Origin: Mesorhizobium sp. dw_380
GTDB taxonomy: Bacteria > Pseudomonadota > Alphaproteobacteria > Rhizobiales > Rhizobiaceae
Reading direction: 5' to 3'
Assembly: GCF_018588885.1 (NCBI RefSeq)
Contig: NZ_JAFFIW010000034.1
Coordinates: forward strand, 1-64,000
Length of the DNA stretch: 64,000 bases
The first letter of the stretch is position 1. The number at the start of each line of letters is the position of its first letter. The notes under the pieces were generated by a model that saw only the letters and a program-made list of their open reading frames with translations, was not told the origin of the DNA and ran no database searches. A program made the position numbers and the translations under genes. Shown here one piece after another: positions 14,523 through 23,016 of the stretch.

Positions 14523-15228
14523 GAGGGTCGATCAGGCGGCCGCACCGGACGACGACGCGCCGCATCTGCTTGTGGTCGACGACGACACCCGCATTCGCAA
14601 TCTTCTCAAGCAGTATCTGACCGAAAACGGCTTTCGCGTCACCGTTGCCGGCAATGCCGGCGAGGCCAGGCGCAAGCTCGCCGGTCTCGATTTTGACCTG
14701 CTTGTGCTGGACGTGATGATGCCGGGCGAAAGCGGCGTCGACCTCACCAAGGCGCTGCGGGCCGAAAAGAACGTGCCGATCCTGATGCTGACGGCGCTGT
14801 CGGAAACCGACAGCCGCATCTCCGGACTGGAAGCCGGCGCGGACGACTATCTGCCAAAACCCTTCGATCCGCGCGAGCTGATCCTGCGCATCAACAACAT
14901 CCTGCGCCGCGGCGGCCCGGCGACCACGCCCAAGGTCGAACAGCTGGTCTTCGGCCCCTACACCTTCCAGATCGCCAGGCGCGAACTGAAGCGCGGCGGC
15001 GAGGCGCTGAAGCTGACCGACCGTGAGCAGGAGATCCTGGCGATCTTTGCCGCGCGCGCCGGCGAAACCATCCCGCGCCACGAGCTGGTCGGCGACGATT
15101 CGGAAGTCGGCGAGCGCACCATCGACGTGCAGATCAACCGGCTGCGCCGCAAGATCGAGCGCGATCCCTCCAACCCGGTCTGGCTGCAGACCGTGCGCGG
15201 TATTGGGTATCGGCTCAGCGTGGAATAG
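14509..15228 (+). CDS. petR: OmpR-family response regulator (PetR-like)
   Basis: A 239-residue regulator. The receiver domain (residues about 18-130) has the acidic pair DDD, the phospho-acceptor Asp67 in LLVLDVMMPG and the conserved Lys in YLPKPFDPREL. The C-terminal winged helix ends ...TVRGIGYRLSVE, as in OmpR/PhoB. The ATG at 14509 is preferred by position; AGGAAAA precedes it. It is the likely partner of the histidine kinase at 15375. Confidence 0.92.
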   Translation: MESTERVDQAAAPDDDAPHLLVVDDDTRIRNLLKQYLTENGFRVTVAGNAGEARRKLAGLDFDLLVLDVMMPGESGVDLTKALRAEKNVPILMLTALSETDSRISGLEAGADDYLPKPFDPRELILRINNILRRGGPATTPKVEQLVFGPYTFQIARRELKRGGEALKLTDREQEILAIFAARAGETIPRHELVGDDSEVGERTIDVQINRLRRKIERDPSNPVWLQTVRGIGYRLSVE

Positions 15229-15246
15229 AGTACCGGCCGCGGCCCT

Positions 15247-15347
15247 AGAGCATGATCCCGAAAAGTGGGAACCGGTTTTCGGAAAAGATCGTGCTCCAAC
15301 AAAGAGTTAGATCAGGATGACGATTGAACAAAACGTCGTTCTGATCC
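15247..15347. repeat. RIME-like composite repeat, two palindromes
   Basis: GAGCATGATC (15248-15257) pairs with GATCGTGCTC (15287-15296). After CAACAAAGAG a second palindrome follows, GATCAG (15310-15315)/CTGATC (15341-15346) with GATGACG inside. It fills most of the space between the response regulator and its kinase. Confidence 0.8.
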
Positions 15348-15374
15348 AGTGCCGCCGACGGATGAAAAGAGCCA

Positions 15375-16790
15375 ATGGCGACCACGGAACTGGAACAGCC
15401 GGGGGATGACGGCTTGAGCGCACGCGCCACGCGAACGCTCAAGGCGGTGCCGCGCATCTGGAACCGGTTCTGGCGTCTCGTCTCGCTTTACATGCCCAAG
15501 CGCCTTTATGCGCGCTCGCTGATCATCGTCATCGCGCCGATGATCCTTCTGCAATCGGTGGTCGCCTTCGTGTTCATGGAGCGCCATTGGGCAACCGTGA
15601 CGCAGCGCCTGTCGCAGGCCACCGTGCGCGACATCGCTGCGATCATCGACATGATCGAGACCTATCCGCACGACGCCGACTACGCCAACATCATCCGCAT
15701 CGCGCAGGACCGCATGCAGCTGAAGGTCGATCTGCTGCCGCCGGACCCCTTGCCGCCGCCCGGTCCAAAACCGTTCTTCTCGATCCTCGACGACGTTCTC
15801 TCGGCCGAAATCACCCGCCAGATCAACCGGCCGTTCTGGATCGACACGGTCGGCAATTCCAATATCGTCGAGGTGCGCGTCCAGCTCGAGAACAAGGTGC
15901 TGCGCGTTTTCGTGCGCCGCAGCCAGGCCTATGCCTCGAACACCCACATCTTCCTGATCTGGATGGTCGGCACCTCGCTGGTGCTGCTGATGATCGCCAT
16001 CCCGTTCCTGCGCAACCAGATCCGGCCGATCCTGACGCTTGCGGAGGCTGCGGAAAGCTTCGGCAAGGGCCGGCCGATGCCGCGCGATTTCCGTCCGCGC
16101 GGCGCCGAAGAGGTTCGCCGCGCCGGCTTTGCCTTCATCCAGATGCGCGAGCGCATCGAGCGCCAGATCGAACAGCGCACCGCCATGCTGACCGGCGTCA
16201 GCCATGATCTCAGGACCATCCTCACCCGCTTCAAGCTGCAGCTGGCGTTGGCCGGTGGCAAGGCCGAGACCAAGGCAGCCCTCAACCAGGACATCGACGA
16301 CATGCAGTCGATGCTGGAAGGCTATCTCTCCTTCGCCCGTGGCGAGGCCTCGGAGGATCCCGGACGTTTCGATCTGGAAGCCTATTTCCAGAAGCTCGGC
16401 GAGGAAGCAACCTTGCGGAAATGCAAGCTGTCGACGACGCTTTCCGGCGATCCGACCGTGCATGTGCGGCCGAACGCCTTCGCGCGGCTCCTGTCCAACG
16501 TCATCGGCAATGCCTTCCGCTATGCCAAGACGGTAGAGGTCGACGCCAATCACGGCCGTGGCTCGCTTGTGGTCACCATCGACGACAATGGTCCCGGCAT
16601 TCCAAGCGACAGGCGCGAGGATGTGTTCAAGCCTTTCATGCGGCTCGACGAAGCCCGCAACCTCGATGCCAGCGGCACCGGGCTCGGCCTGTCGATTGCC
16701 CGCGACATCGCCCGCAGTCATGGCGGCGACATCACCCTCGACGATAGCCCGCTCGGCGGCCTGCGCGCCATCATCCAGGTTCCGGCGTAA
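15375..16790 (+). CDS. EnvZ-like sensor histidine kinase
   Basis: A 471-residue membrane kinase. Two membrane helices (residues about 48-68 and 191-212) flank a periplasmic domain of about 120 residues with a proline-rich patch (LPPDPLPPPGPKPF). A HAMP segment follows, then the H-box SHDLRTILTRFKLQL with His277. ATP-binding boxes are NVIGNAFRYA (N), DDNGPGIP (G1) and GTGLGLSIAR (G2). The H-box has Ile where EnvZ has Pro (HDLRTPLTR). It should phosphorylate the response regulator encoded 146 bp upstream. The signal is unknown. Confidence 0.92.
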   Translation: MATTELEQPGDDGLSARATRTLKAVPRIWNRFWRLVSLYMPKRLYARSLIIVIAPMILLQSVVAFVFMERHWATVTQRLSQATVRDIAAIIDMIETYPHDADYANIIRIAQDRMQLKVDLLPPDPLPPPGPKPFFSILDDVLSAEITRQINRPFWIDTVGNSNIVEVRVQLENKVLRVFVRRSQAYASNTHIFLIWMVGTSLVLLMIAIPFLRNQIRPILTLAEAAESFGKGRPMPRDFRPRGAEEVRRAGFAFIQMRERIERQIEQRTAMLTGVSHDLRTILTRFKLQLALAGGKAETKAALNQDIDDMQSMLEGYLSFARGEASEDPGRFDLEAYFQKLGEEATLRKCKLSTTLSGDPTVHVRPNAFARLLSNVIGNAFRYAKTVEVDANHGRGSLVVTIDDNGPGIPSDRREDVFKPFMRLDEARNLDASGTGLGLSIARDIARSHGGDITLDDSPLGGLRAIIQVPA

Positions 16791-16792
16791 TC

Positions 16793-16864
16793 GGAGCATG
16801 ATCCCGAAAAGTGGAACCGGTTTTCTCGGACAAACGGAAACCGTTTGTCCAGAGATCATGCTCC
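16793..16864. repeat. RIME-like repeat with inner hairpin
   Basis: GGAGCATGAT (16793-16802) pairs with ATCATGCTCC (16855-16864). Inside is a second perfect hairpin, GGACAAACGG-AAA-CCGTTTGTCC. The copy at 41599-41668 is the same element in the opposite orientation. It starts just after the kinase stop codon. Confidence 0.8.
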
Positions 16865-17066
16865 CAAAAGACCTGCTTCATCCGCCCGTCATGAAATCAT
16901 GGTGAAGAGCGCGCATGAAGCGCGCGACCACTCTTGATTCGGCCCAGGCGCCTCACTTCGACTCCGTACCCGCCCGGGTGCGTTGGAGCGAAGCGAGGGC
17001 TGCAGGTTGGTCGCCGTTCCGGCATCGTCTCAAGGCAACCGTCGACCTTTCCAGCAAAGGGCCGCC

Positions 17067-18089
17067 ATGCGCATATTGATGGTCACCGACGCCTGGCGCC
17101 CGCAGGTCAACGGCGTCGTCCACACGCTGGAGCGGCTCACCGAAACGCTGAAATCCTTCGACGTCGCGGTCGATTTCCTGACGCCCAACATCTTTCGCAC
17201 GCTGCCCTTGCCGACCTACCCCGACATCCGGCTGGCGCTGACCACGCCCCGCCATGTCGCGCGCCTGATCGACGGCTATAAGGCCGACCACATCCACATC
17301 GTCACCGAGGGACCGCTGGGCATCATGGCGCGGCGCTATTGCCGCAATGCCGGCCGGCCGTTCACCACCAGCTACCACACGCGCTTTCCCGAGTATTTGA
17401 GCGCCCGCCTGCCGGTGCCGGAAAGCTGGGCCTATCGCTGGCTGCGCGATTTCCACAATTCCGGCCAGGGCACGCTGGTCGCCACCCAGTCGCTCGCCGA
17501 CGACCTTTCGGCGCGCGGCTTCAACAAGCTGAGGCCGTGGACGCGCGGCGTCGACACCGACCATTTCCGCCCCGACAAAAGGAAGGACCTCGGCTTTCCC
17601 GGCCCGATCTTCCTCTGCGTCGGCCGCGTCGCCATCGAAAAGAACCTCTGCGCCTTCCTCGATCTCGACCTGCCCGGCAGCAAGGTGATCGTCGGCGAAG
17701 GGCCTGAGCTCACCAAGCTGAAGGCGCGCTACAAGCAGGCGCATTTCCTGGGCCATCGTCCCAATGACGAACTGGCCGAGATCTATGCCTCGGCCGACGT
17801 CTTCGTCTTCCCCAGCCGCACCGACACGTTCGGCAACGTCATCATCGAGGCGCTGGCCAGCGGCACGCCGGTCGCCGCCTATCCGGTGACCGGGCCGATC
17901 GACATTGTCGGCGACGGCGTTGGCGGCGCGGTCTCAAACGATTTGCGCGAGGCAGCGCTCGCAGCCCTTGACGTCGATCGCACCGAGGCCCGCGAACGCG
18001 CCATGCGCTACAGCTGGAAGGCTTGCGCCGAAATGTTCCTCGATGCGGTCGACGAGGCATTGGGCAGGACGCGCAAGCTGGCGGCCTGA
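17067..18089 (+). CDS. GT4-family glycosyltransferase
   Basis: A 340-residue GT-B glycosyltransferase. It opens MRILMVTDAWRPQVNGVVHT, the usual GT4 N-terminus, has GRVAIEKNL at the domain boundary and ends in the donor-binding part SADVFVFPSRTDTFGNVIIE with the E-x7-E motif. Close relatives use nucleotide sugars to glycosylate diacylglycerol or mannosides, but the substrate is not determined here. The ATG at 17067 has AAAGG before it. It stands alone between repeats, so there is no pathway context. Confidence 0.9.
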   Translation: MRILMVTDAWRPQVNGVVHTLERLTETLKSFDVAVDFLTPNIFRTLPLPTYPDIRLALTTPRHVARLIDGYKADHIHIVTEGPLGIMARRYCRNAGRPFTTSYHTRFPEYLSARLPVPESWAYRWLRDFHNSGQGTLVATQSLADDLSARGFNKLRPWTRGVDTDHFRPDKRKDLGFPGPIFLCVGRVAIEKNLCAFLDLDLPGSKVIVGEGPELTKLKARYKQAHFLGHRPNDELAEIYASADVFVFPSRTDTFGNVIIEALASGTPVAAYPVTGPIDIVGDGVGGAVSNDLREAALAALDVDRTEARERAMRYSWKACAEMFLDAVDEALGRTRKLAA

Positions 18090-18125
18090 CGAGGGCCAGC
18101 TAATCTCCAACGCAGCGGGACAGCG

Positions 18126-18281
18126 CCCCCCTCTGTCCTGCCGGACATCTCCCCCTCAAGGGGGGAGATTAGATGTCGTGACTGCTTTCGCCAATTTTCA
18201 ACGCTGAAAAGAGAGCGGTGGAGACGAAGCTGCCAATCTCCCCCCTTGAGGGGGAGATGCCCGGCAGGGCAGAAGGGGGCG
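18126..18281. repeat. Long inverted repeat, CTCCCCCTCAAGGGGGAG type
   Basis: The left arm (about 18126-18170) contains CTGCCGGACATCTCCCCCTC and its mirror AAGGGGGGAGATT. The right arm (about 18235-18280) has AATCTCCCCCCTTGAGGGGG and AGATGCCCGGCAGGGCAG. Each arm is itself a hairpin, and the arms also pair with each other across about 65 bases of unique sequence. Confidence 0.7.
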
Positions 18282-18308
18282 TGAAGGAACGCGGCGGAGG
18301 TGTCCTCT

Positions 18309-18668
18309 CTAAAACAGCCGCCCGCCGTCCGGCACCTTGCGCTCGATGGCGCCGAGCACCACGGCGCCTTCCTCGTCGGGGAAGCCGAGCGTCAGCACTT
18401 CCGACATGAACGGCCCGATCTGGCGCGGCGGGAAATTGACCACCGCGAACACCTGCCGGCCGATCAGCGTTTCCGGTGTATAATATTTGGTGATCTGCGC
18501 CGACGACTTCTTGATGCCGATATCGGGTCCGAAATCGATCTTCAGTTTGAAGGCCGGCTTGCGTGCCTCGGGAAACGGCTCGGCCTCGACGATCGTGCCG
18601 GCGCGGATGTCGACACGATCGAAGTCGGCAAAACTGATCTGCGGCTTGCGCTCGCTGCTTGAACTCAT
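18309..18668 (-). CDS. csaA: CsaA-type tRNA-binding-domain protein
   Basis: A 119-residue OB-fold protein of the EMAPII/tRNA-binding domain. Typical are DFDRVDIRAGTIVEAEPFPE, the core QITKYYTPETLIGRQV and the closing NFPPRQIGPFMSEVLTLGFP. CsaA-like proteins bind tRNA or act as secretion chaperones, forming dimers. The length fits the family. It lies 18 bases downstream of the YbjN gene on the same strand and may be co-transcribed with it. Confidence 0.9.
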   Translation of the reverse strand: MSSSSERKPQISFADFDRVDIRAGTIVEAEPFPEARKPAFKLKIDFGPDIGIKKSSAQITKYYTPETLIGRQVFAVVNFPPRQIGPFMSEVLTLGFPDEEGAVVLGAIERKVPDGGRLF

Positions 18669-18686
18669 CTCCCCGCCCTACAGCGC

Positions 18687-19187
18687 TCAGGCGTTGCCGA
18701 AGGTCTCGAACAGCACGCCGGCCAGCGCGTCCTTGGCCGAGGTTCCCGACCAGACGACGAACTGGAAAGCCTGGAAATAGCATTCGCAGGCTTCCAGAGC
18801 CGAGGACAAAAGCACCTCGACCTGCTGGCTCGACGGTTCGACTCCGCCGGCGAGCAGCAGCGACTGACGGAACATGATCGCGCCCTCCTGCTCCCAGAGA
18901 TCGAAATGGCCGAACAGCATCTGTTCGTTGATCAGCGACAACAGCCGCATCACTTCCAGCGCGCGGGTTTCCGGCACCTTGATGTCGAAGGCACAGGCCA
19001 GATGTAGCGCCTCGAAATCCTCCATCCAGGAGAAGGAGACGTGATAGTCGGTCCAGCTGCCGGCAACAGAGATCGAAATTTCATCGTCGCCGGCCCGTTC
19101 GAAGGACCAGTCATTGTTGTGGGCCACCTGCTCGATAACATCCACCGGATGGATTTCGCGGGAGAATTCGAGTTCGAGAAGTTCCAT
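18687..19187 (-). CDS. YbjN-domain protein
   Basis: A 166-residue acidic protein beginning MELLELEFSREIHPVDVIEQ. The pattern of W/F-rich strands (GSWTDYHVSFSWMEDFEALH) and a long helix matches YbjN, a type III secretion chaperone-like fold of unknown role. No signal or membrane segment. AGGAAG upstream sets the start at 19187. It is followed closely by csaA. Confidence 0.87.
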   Translation of the reverse strand: MELLELEFSREIHPVDVIEQVAHNNDWSFERAGDDEISISVAGSWTDYHVSFSWMEDFEALHLACAFDIKVPETRALEVMRLLSLINEQMLFGHFDLWEQEGAIMFRQSLLLAGGVEPSSQQVEVLLSSALEACECYFQAFQFVVWSGTSAKDALAGVLFETFGNA

Positions 19188-19510
19188 GGAATGCTTCCTG
19201 TCGTTCTGAGGAGCGCCGCCACACGCTCCGCGGGAGGGCACACACAACGAACAATCTGATCTAGAACTCGGACGGCCAGGACTTCTCGACGCAAAGACCC
19301 CAGACCGGACCCCACCGCCCGGCCGCATGACCCTGCTCCGAATCATGCAACAAATTCAGTCTATTGATCGGGAGTCGCGTGAACAGCCCAATTTTTCGCA
19401 CTGCGTCATTCGCATGTGGAAAGGCGCTGTCACAAAGATTCATGCAATGCCGTTAAGCGATTCACGGCAAAGCGCTTTTCAGACTTGGACTATGTGGAAA
19501 AGTTTAACGA
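19188..19510. other. Intergenic region, YbjN to UbiK-type gene
   Basis: About 320 bases without a convincing gene. It must contain the promoter of the YbjN gene, but no near-consensus box stands out. CCGT/ACGG near 19451-19467 could form a weak hairpin. The last 60 bases are AT-rich. Confidence 0.5.
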
Positions 19511-19813
19511 TTATTTTTTTGCGCGGGGCTTCGCCGCCGCCGCTGGTGCGGCATCACCGGCCAGCTCGGCGAGCCTGGCTTCGAGCGCCTCGATACGGGC
19601 GGCAAGGCGGGTATTCTCGTCGCGGGCCTTGGCGGCCATCTCGCGCGCAGCCTCGAATTCCTCGCGCTGCACCACGTCCATCGAATTGAGGATCCGCTCC
19701 GCCTGGCCCTTGAAGGCGGTCTCGACCTCGCGCCGGACGCCTTGCGCGGCACCGGCCGCGTCGGTCATCAGCTTGGCGAATTCATCGAGAATGCGGTTCG
19801 GTCCGGTCGACAT
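19511..19813 (-). CDS. UbiK-type accessory factor (BMFP domain)
   Basis: A 100-residue protein starting MSTGPNRILDEFAKLMTDAA, with a long amphipathic helix and the C-terminal coiled coil ENTRLAARIEALEARLAELA, then an Ala/Lys tail. This is the BMFP/YqiC pattern. The E. coli member UbiK helps ubiquinone synthesis, while the Brucella member was described as membrane-fusogenic. AGGA precedes the ATG at 19813; the frame is open further upstream but without a better start. Confidence 0.85.
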   Translation of the reverse strand: MSTGPNRILDEFAKLMTDAAGAAQGVRREVETAFKGQAERILNSMDVVQREEFEAAREMAAKARDENTRLAARIEALEARLAELAGDAAPAAAAKPRAKK

Positions 19814-20118
19814 GGCAAATCCTCGCTTGCTCGAAGTGACGTAATGGCGCTGGGCGCCGAATGCAAGAAGGTTGAAGGCTGGTGCGGCCTCTGCGTTGCT
19901 ATGGCGCATGGCGATGCCGTGCTTATAAGAAGCTCTCAACCGCCCCAAGCTGTACTTGAGGTCGCCAAATCGCCTCGTAGTAGGCGGTCCTACGCCGAAG
20001 AAACTGGTGGCGGGCTTAGGCCGCCACCTCCTGTGCTCGATATTGTGATTGGTCTATCCTATCATCGGGACGCATGCTGGCCTTGGGTCAATCGGGGCCC
20101 GCGGATCCGTCTAGAGCT
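19814..20118. other. Intergenic region before AT-richer islet
   Basis: About 305 bases with no supported gene. The left part would carry the promoter of the UbiK-type gene. From about 19950 the base composition drifts to lower GC than the flanks, and this continues to about 20560. Confidence 0.5.
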
Positions 20119-20466
20119 ATGCCCCAGGACCCCATCCGAATTGAACAGTTTTGGGATAAGAACCCATTGGTAATGCAATGGATGGAGCAATTCCTTCCGA
20201 CAGATCGTATGTGGCAAGATGCGGTGGCCACGGTAATAGGTATATTCATCAATGGCTGTATAGGTTGGACGGTATTATCTCTATTTGTCCCGAATAACGT
20301 AGTAATTTGGATAATTAGTGTAATGCCAGCATCGTACCTTTTGGCAGGTCTCAATAATAGAATGGCCCGTGCACAGCGTAAATTCTTCCACGCCAAGAGA
20401 GATGATGGAAGAAGTGGCGACGCCAATAGTGCAACTGGCTCAAACGGCCCCTTTGTGGAGAGGTAG
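20119..20466 (+). CDS. Hypothetical membrane protein
   Basis: A 115-residue reading starting MPQDPIRIEQFWDKNPLVMQ. Residues about 35-80 are hydrophobic and could form two helices (VATVIGIFINGCIGWTVLSL and VIWIISVMPASYLLAGL), followed by a basic, charged tail. Base composition is clearly lower in GC than the flanks, which suggests acquired DNA. No ribosome site is convincing, and an ATG at 20074 is also possible. I recognise no family. Confidence 0.45.
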   Translation: MPQDPIRIEQFWDKNPLVMQWMEQFLPTDRMWQDAVATVIGIFINGCIGWTVLSLFVPNNVVIWIISVMPASYLLAGLNNRMARAQRKFFHAKRDDGRSGDANSATGSNGPFVER

Positions 20467-20575
20467 CTATCAACCGCAGAGTGTGGGGTTTATGAAATAT
20501 AAAATCGCGTCGCCTATTGTGTTTCATCGCGTCCCGCGTCCCAGCACTGCTCATCTCCAACACAGGGTCAACCAA

Positions 20576-20815
20576 ATGGCAACGCCCCCGCGCCGACCGA
20601 CAAATCCGATGGCAGCCGCCGAAGCTGCTTTCAAGCCGGTGAAGAAACTGGCGCCGCCAATTCGCGAAGCCTCGGCCGCGCCTAATGTCCGCGAGCTTGT
20701 TTCGATCAGGATCGACCGCGCGGTGCTCGATCATTTTCAGGAAGACGGTCCCGGCTGGCAGGACAGGATCAACGATACGTTGCGGCGGTTGGTGGCAGCC
20801 AAGCCTCAGGATTGA
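20576..20815 (+). CDS. BrnA-like antitoxin family protein (orphan)
   Basis: A 79-residue protein whose second half, ELVSIRIDRAVLDHFQEDGP then GWQDRINDTLRRLVAAK, matches the BrnA antitoxin C-terminus, a ribbon-helix-helix DNA-binding region. BrnA normally follows a BrnT toxin gene; none is found upstream here, where the unknown membrane protein lies instead. The ATG at 20576 is the first sensible start; there is no clear Shine-Dalgarno sequence. It could be a lone regulator or what remains of a toxin-antitoxin pair. Confidence 0.72.
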   Translation: MATPPRRPTNPMAAAEAAFKPVKKLAPPIREASAAPNVRELVSIRIDRAVLDHFQEDGPGWQDRINDTLRRLVAAKPQD

Positions 20816-20952
20816 ACGGGGGCCTGCACGGCGCGATCGCCCGCGAAGGTGATCCCGGTCGCGACACTTGACGGCGACCGCCTTGCCTTGACCCTGCCAA
20901 AACCCTGCCGCATGGTCCGCGGCCGAACGCGACCGCAACCGAGAGCTTCCCG

Positions 20953-21813
20953 TTGAACGAATATTTCCTGCTGCCGCTGGCCTCGCTGCCTTTTCCCCAG
21001 ATCAACCCGATCCTGATCCAGATCGGGCCGCTGGCGGTGCACTGGTACGGCGTCGGCTACATCGTCGGTATCCTGTTCGCCTGGTGGTATGCCAAGCGTC
21101 TCGCCGCCAATGCGAGGCTGTGGCCGAACGGCGTCCTGCCTATGAAGCCCGAAGATCTCGACGATTTCATCGTCTGGGCGGCGATCGGCGTCGTGCTGGG
21201 CGGCCGCACCGGTTATGTGCTGTTCTACGATTTGGCGCGCTATATCCAACACCCGCTCGACATCTTCGCCGTCTGGCAAGGCGGCATGTCGTTTCATGGC
21301 GGCCTGCTCGGCGTCACCCTCGCCATGACGCTGTTTTCCCTCAAGCGCGGCATCCGCACCTGGTCGCTGTTCGATGTCGTGGCCGCCGGCGTCCCGGTCG
21401 GCCTCGGCCTTGTGCGTGTCGCCAACTTCATCAATTCCGAACTCTGGGGCCGGCCGACCGATGTGCCCTGGGCGATCGAATTCCCCAATGGCGGACCGTT
21501 CACCCGCCATCCGAGCCAGCTCTACGAAGCCCTGCTCGAGGGCCTGGTGCTGTTTATCGGGCTGCGCATCCTCACCCATTCGCGCCTCAGGCTGAAGACG
21601 CCGCGCTTCGTCGGCGGCGCCTTCATCTGCGGCTACGGCCTGTCGCGCATCTTTGTCGAGTTCTTCCGCGAACCCGACCAGCAGCTCGGCTACCTCCTCG
21701 GCACCAACTGGTTGACCATGGGCATGATCCTGTCGACGCCGATGGTGCTGGCCGGCATCTGGGCGATGGCGACCGCCAAGCCGGTGCCGCAACCACGGCC
21801 GCAGGCGACATGA
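20953..21813 (+). CDS. lgt: Prolipoprotein diacylglyceryl transferase
   Basis: A 286-residue inner-membrane enzyme with about seven helices. It moves diacylglycerol from phosphatidylglycerol to the lipobox cysteine of prolipoproteins. Hallmarks are HWYGVGYIVGI, GGRTGYVLFY, SFHGGLLG and the Lgt signature VRVANFINSELWGRPTD. The start is a TTG at 20953, with the first residues MNEYFLLPL typical of rhizobial Lgt. The stop overlaps the next gene by four bases (ATGA). Substrates in this window include lipoproteins at 8985 and 25006. Confidence 0.95.
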   Translation: MNEYFLLPLASLPFPQINPILIQIGPLAVHWYGVGYIVGILFAWWYAKRLAANARLWPNGVLPMKPEDLDDFIVWAAIGVVLGGRTGYVLFYDLARYIQHPLDIFAVWQGGMSFHGGLLGVTLAMTLFSLKRGIRTWSLFDVVAAGVPVGLGLVRVANFINSELWGRPTDVPWAIEFPNGGPFTRHPSQLYEALLEGLVLFIGLRILTHSRLRLKTPRFVGGAFICGYGLSRIFVEFFREPDQQLGYLLGTNWLTMGMILSTPMVLAGIWAMATAKPVPQPRPQAT

Positions 21814-22913
21814 CACGGCTGAAGACCCGGATCGTCGACCTGATCGAGGCGGTTGGCCCCCTTCCAGTCAACGAATACATGGCGCTGTGCCTGTTCGATC
21901 CCAGCGACGGCTATTACACGACGCGCGAGCCGTTCGGCGCTGCCGGTGATTTCGTCACCGCCCCCGAGATCAGCCAGATGTTCGGCGAACTCGTCGCCGT
22001 CTGGCTTTACGAGGCTTGGGCAGGGATCGGCCGGCCGATGCCGGTGACCATCGCCGAGATCGGCCCCGGCCGCGGCACGCTGATGAAGGACATGCTGCGC
22101 ACCCTGTCGCGGCTGGAACCGGCACTGGCCAACGACGCGGCCTTCGCCATGATCGAGACCAGTCCGCGCCTGGCCGAGGTCCAGAAACAGACGCTTGGCG
22201 CTACACCTTTTGTCATCGGCTGGCACGAAACCATCGACACCTTGCCCCATCAGCCGCTGTTGATCGTCGGCAACGAATTGTTCGATGCCGTGCCGATCCG
22301 CCAGTTCGTCCGCGCCGGCGCAGGCTGGCGCGAGCGCATGATCGGCCTCGACGACAAGGGCGAGCTTTGCTTCTTTGCCGGCGCCGGCTCGGTCGATCCG
22401 ACGCTGCTGCCTGTCGATGCCGCCGAAGCGCCACAAGGCGCGATCGTCGAGATTGCTCCCGCTCGCGCGGCATTGATGGCGGCCATCGCTGAACGCATAT
22501 CCGGACATGGCGGCGCCGGCCTGTTCCTCGACTATGGCCATCTCCAGCCCAGTGTCGGCGATACTTTGCAGGCCTTGCGCCGGCACAATCACGAAGATGT
22601 GCTGGCCAATCCCGGCGAAGCCGATCTCACCTCCCATGTCGATTTCGCCGCCCTTGCCGCGATCGTGCGCGCGCATGGTCTGGACGCCCATCTCTCGACC
22701 CAGGGCAATTTCCTGCTCGGCATGGGCATTCTCGAGCGTGCCGGCCGGCTTGGAGCCGATGCCGGCCAGGCGGCCCGCGACAAGATCGCTGCTGATGTCG
22801 AACGCCTCGCCGGGCCGCAAGCCATGGGCGAGCTGTTCAAGGTGCTCGCCGTCCTGCCGCGTGGTGTGGCCGCCCGCCTCTCTGCAACGACGCCCTTCGC
22901 CACGGCGGATTGA
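21810..22913 (+). CDS. MidA/NDUFAF7-type SAM methyltransferase
   Basis: A 367-residue methyltransferase. It has the family opening GPLPVNEYMALCLFDPSDGY, the SAM loop IAEIGPGRGTLMKDML, then IVGNELFDAVPIRQF and GLFLDYGH. The eukaryotic member NDUFAF7 methylates an arginine of a complex I subunit; a similar role in assembling bacterial NADH dehydrogenase is inference. It is translationally coupled to lgt, an arrangement common in Rhizobiales. A terminator follows. Confidence 0.92.
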   Translation: MTRLKTRIVDLIEAVGPLPVNEYMALCLFDPSDGYYTTREPFGAAGDFVTAPEISQMFGELVAVWLYEAWAGIGRPMPVTIAEIGPGRGTLMKDMLRTLSRLEPALANDAAFAMIETSPRLAEVQKQTLGATPFVIGWHETIDTLPHQPLLIVGNELFDAVPIRQFVRAGAGWRERMIGLDDKGELCFFAGAGSVDPTLLPVDAAEAPQGAIVEIAPARAALMAAIAERISGHGGAGLFLDYGHLQPSVGDTLQALRRHNHEDVLANPGEADLTSHVDFAALAAIVRAHGLDAHLSTQGNFLLGMGILERAGRLGADAGQAARDKIAADVERLAGPQAMGELFKVLAVLPRGVAARLSATTPFATAD

Positions 22914-22954
22914 CTTTTCATCGCTGCCCCTCCCAATCTCCCGTCCGGTGAAAG

Positions 22955-22981
22955 AGCGGTCGAACCGCCGACCGCTTTTTC
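22955..22981 (+). terminator. Terminator after lgt-midA
   Basis: AGCGGTCG (22955-22962) and CGACCGCT (22969-22976) around a six-base loop, then TTTTT. It lies between midA and pgeF, so pgeF may have its own promoter or depend on read-through. Confidence 0.8.
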
Positions 22982-23016
22982 TTGACGAAACCGCCCACAC
23001 GGACAACAACGCCCGC

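Noticed and set aside
15312..16859. 515-codon open frame on the minus strand
   Set aside because: Antisense to the histidine kinase, whose motifs are all intact.
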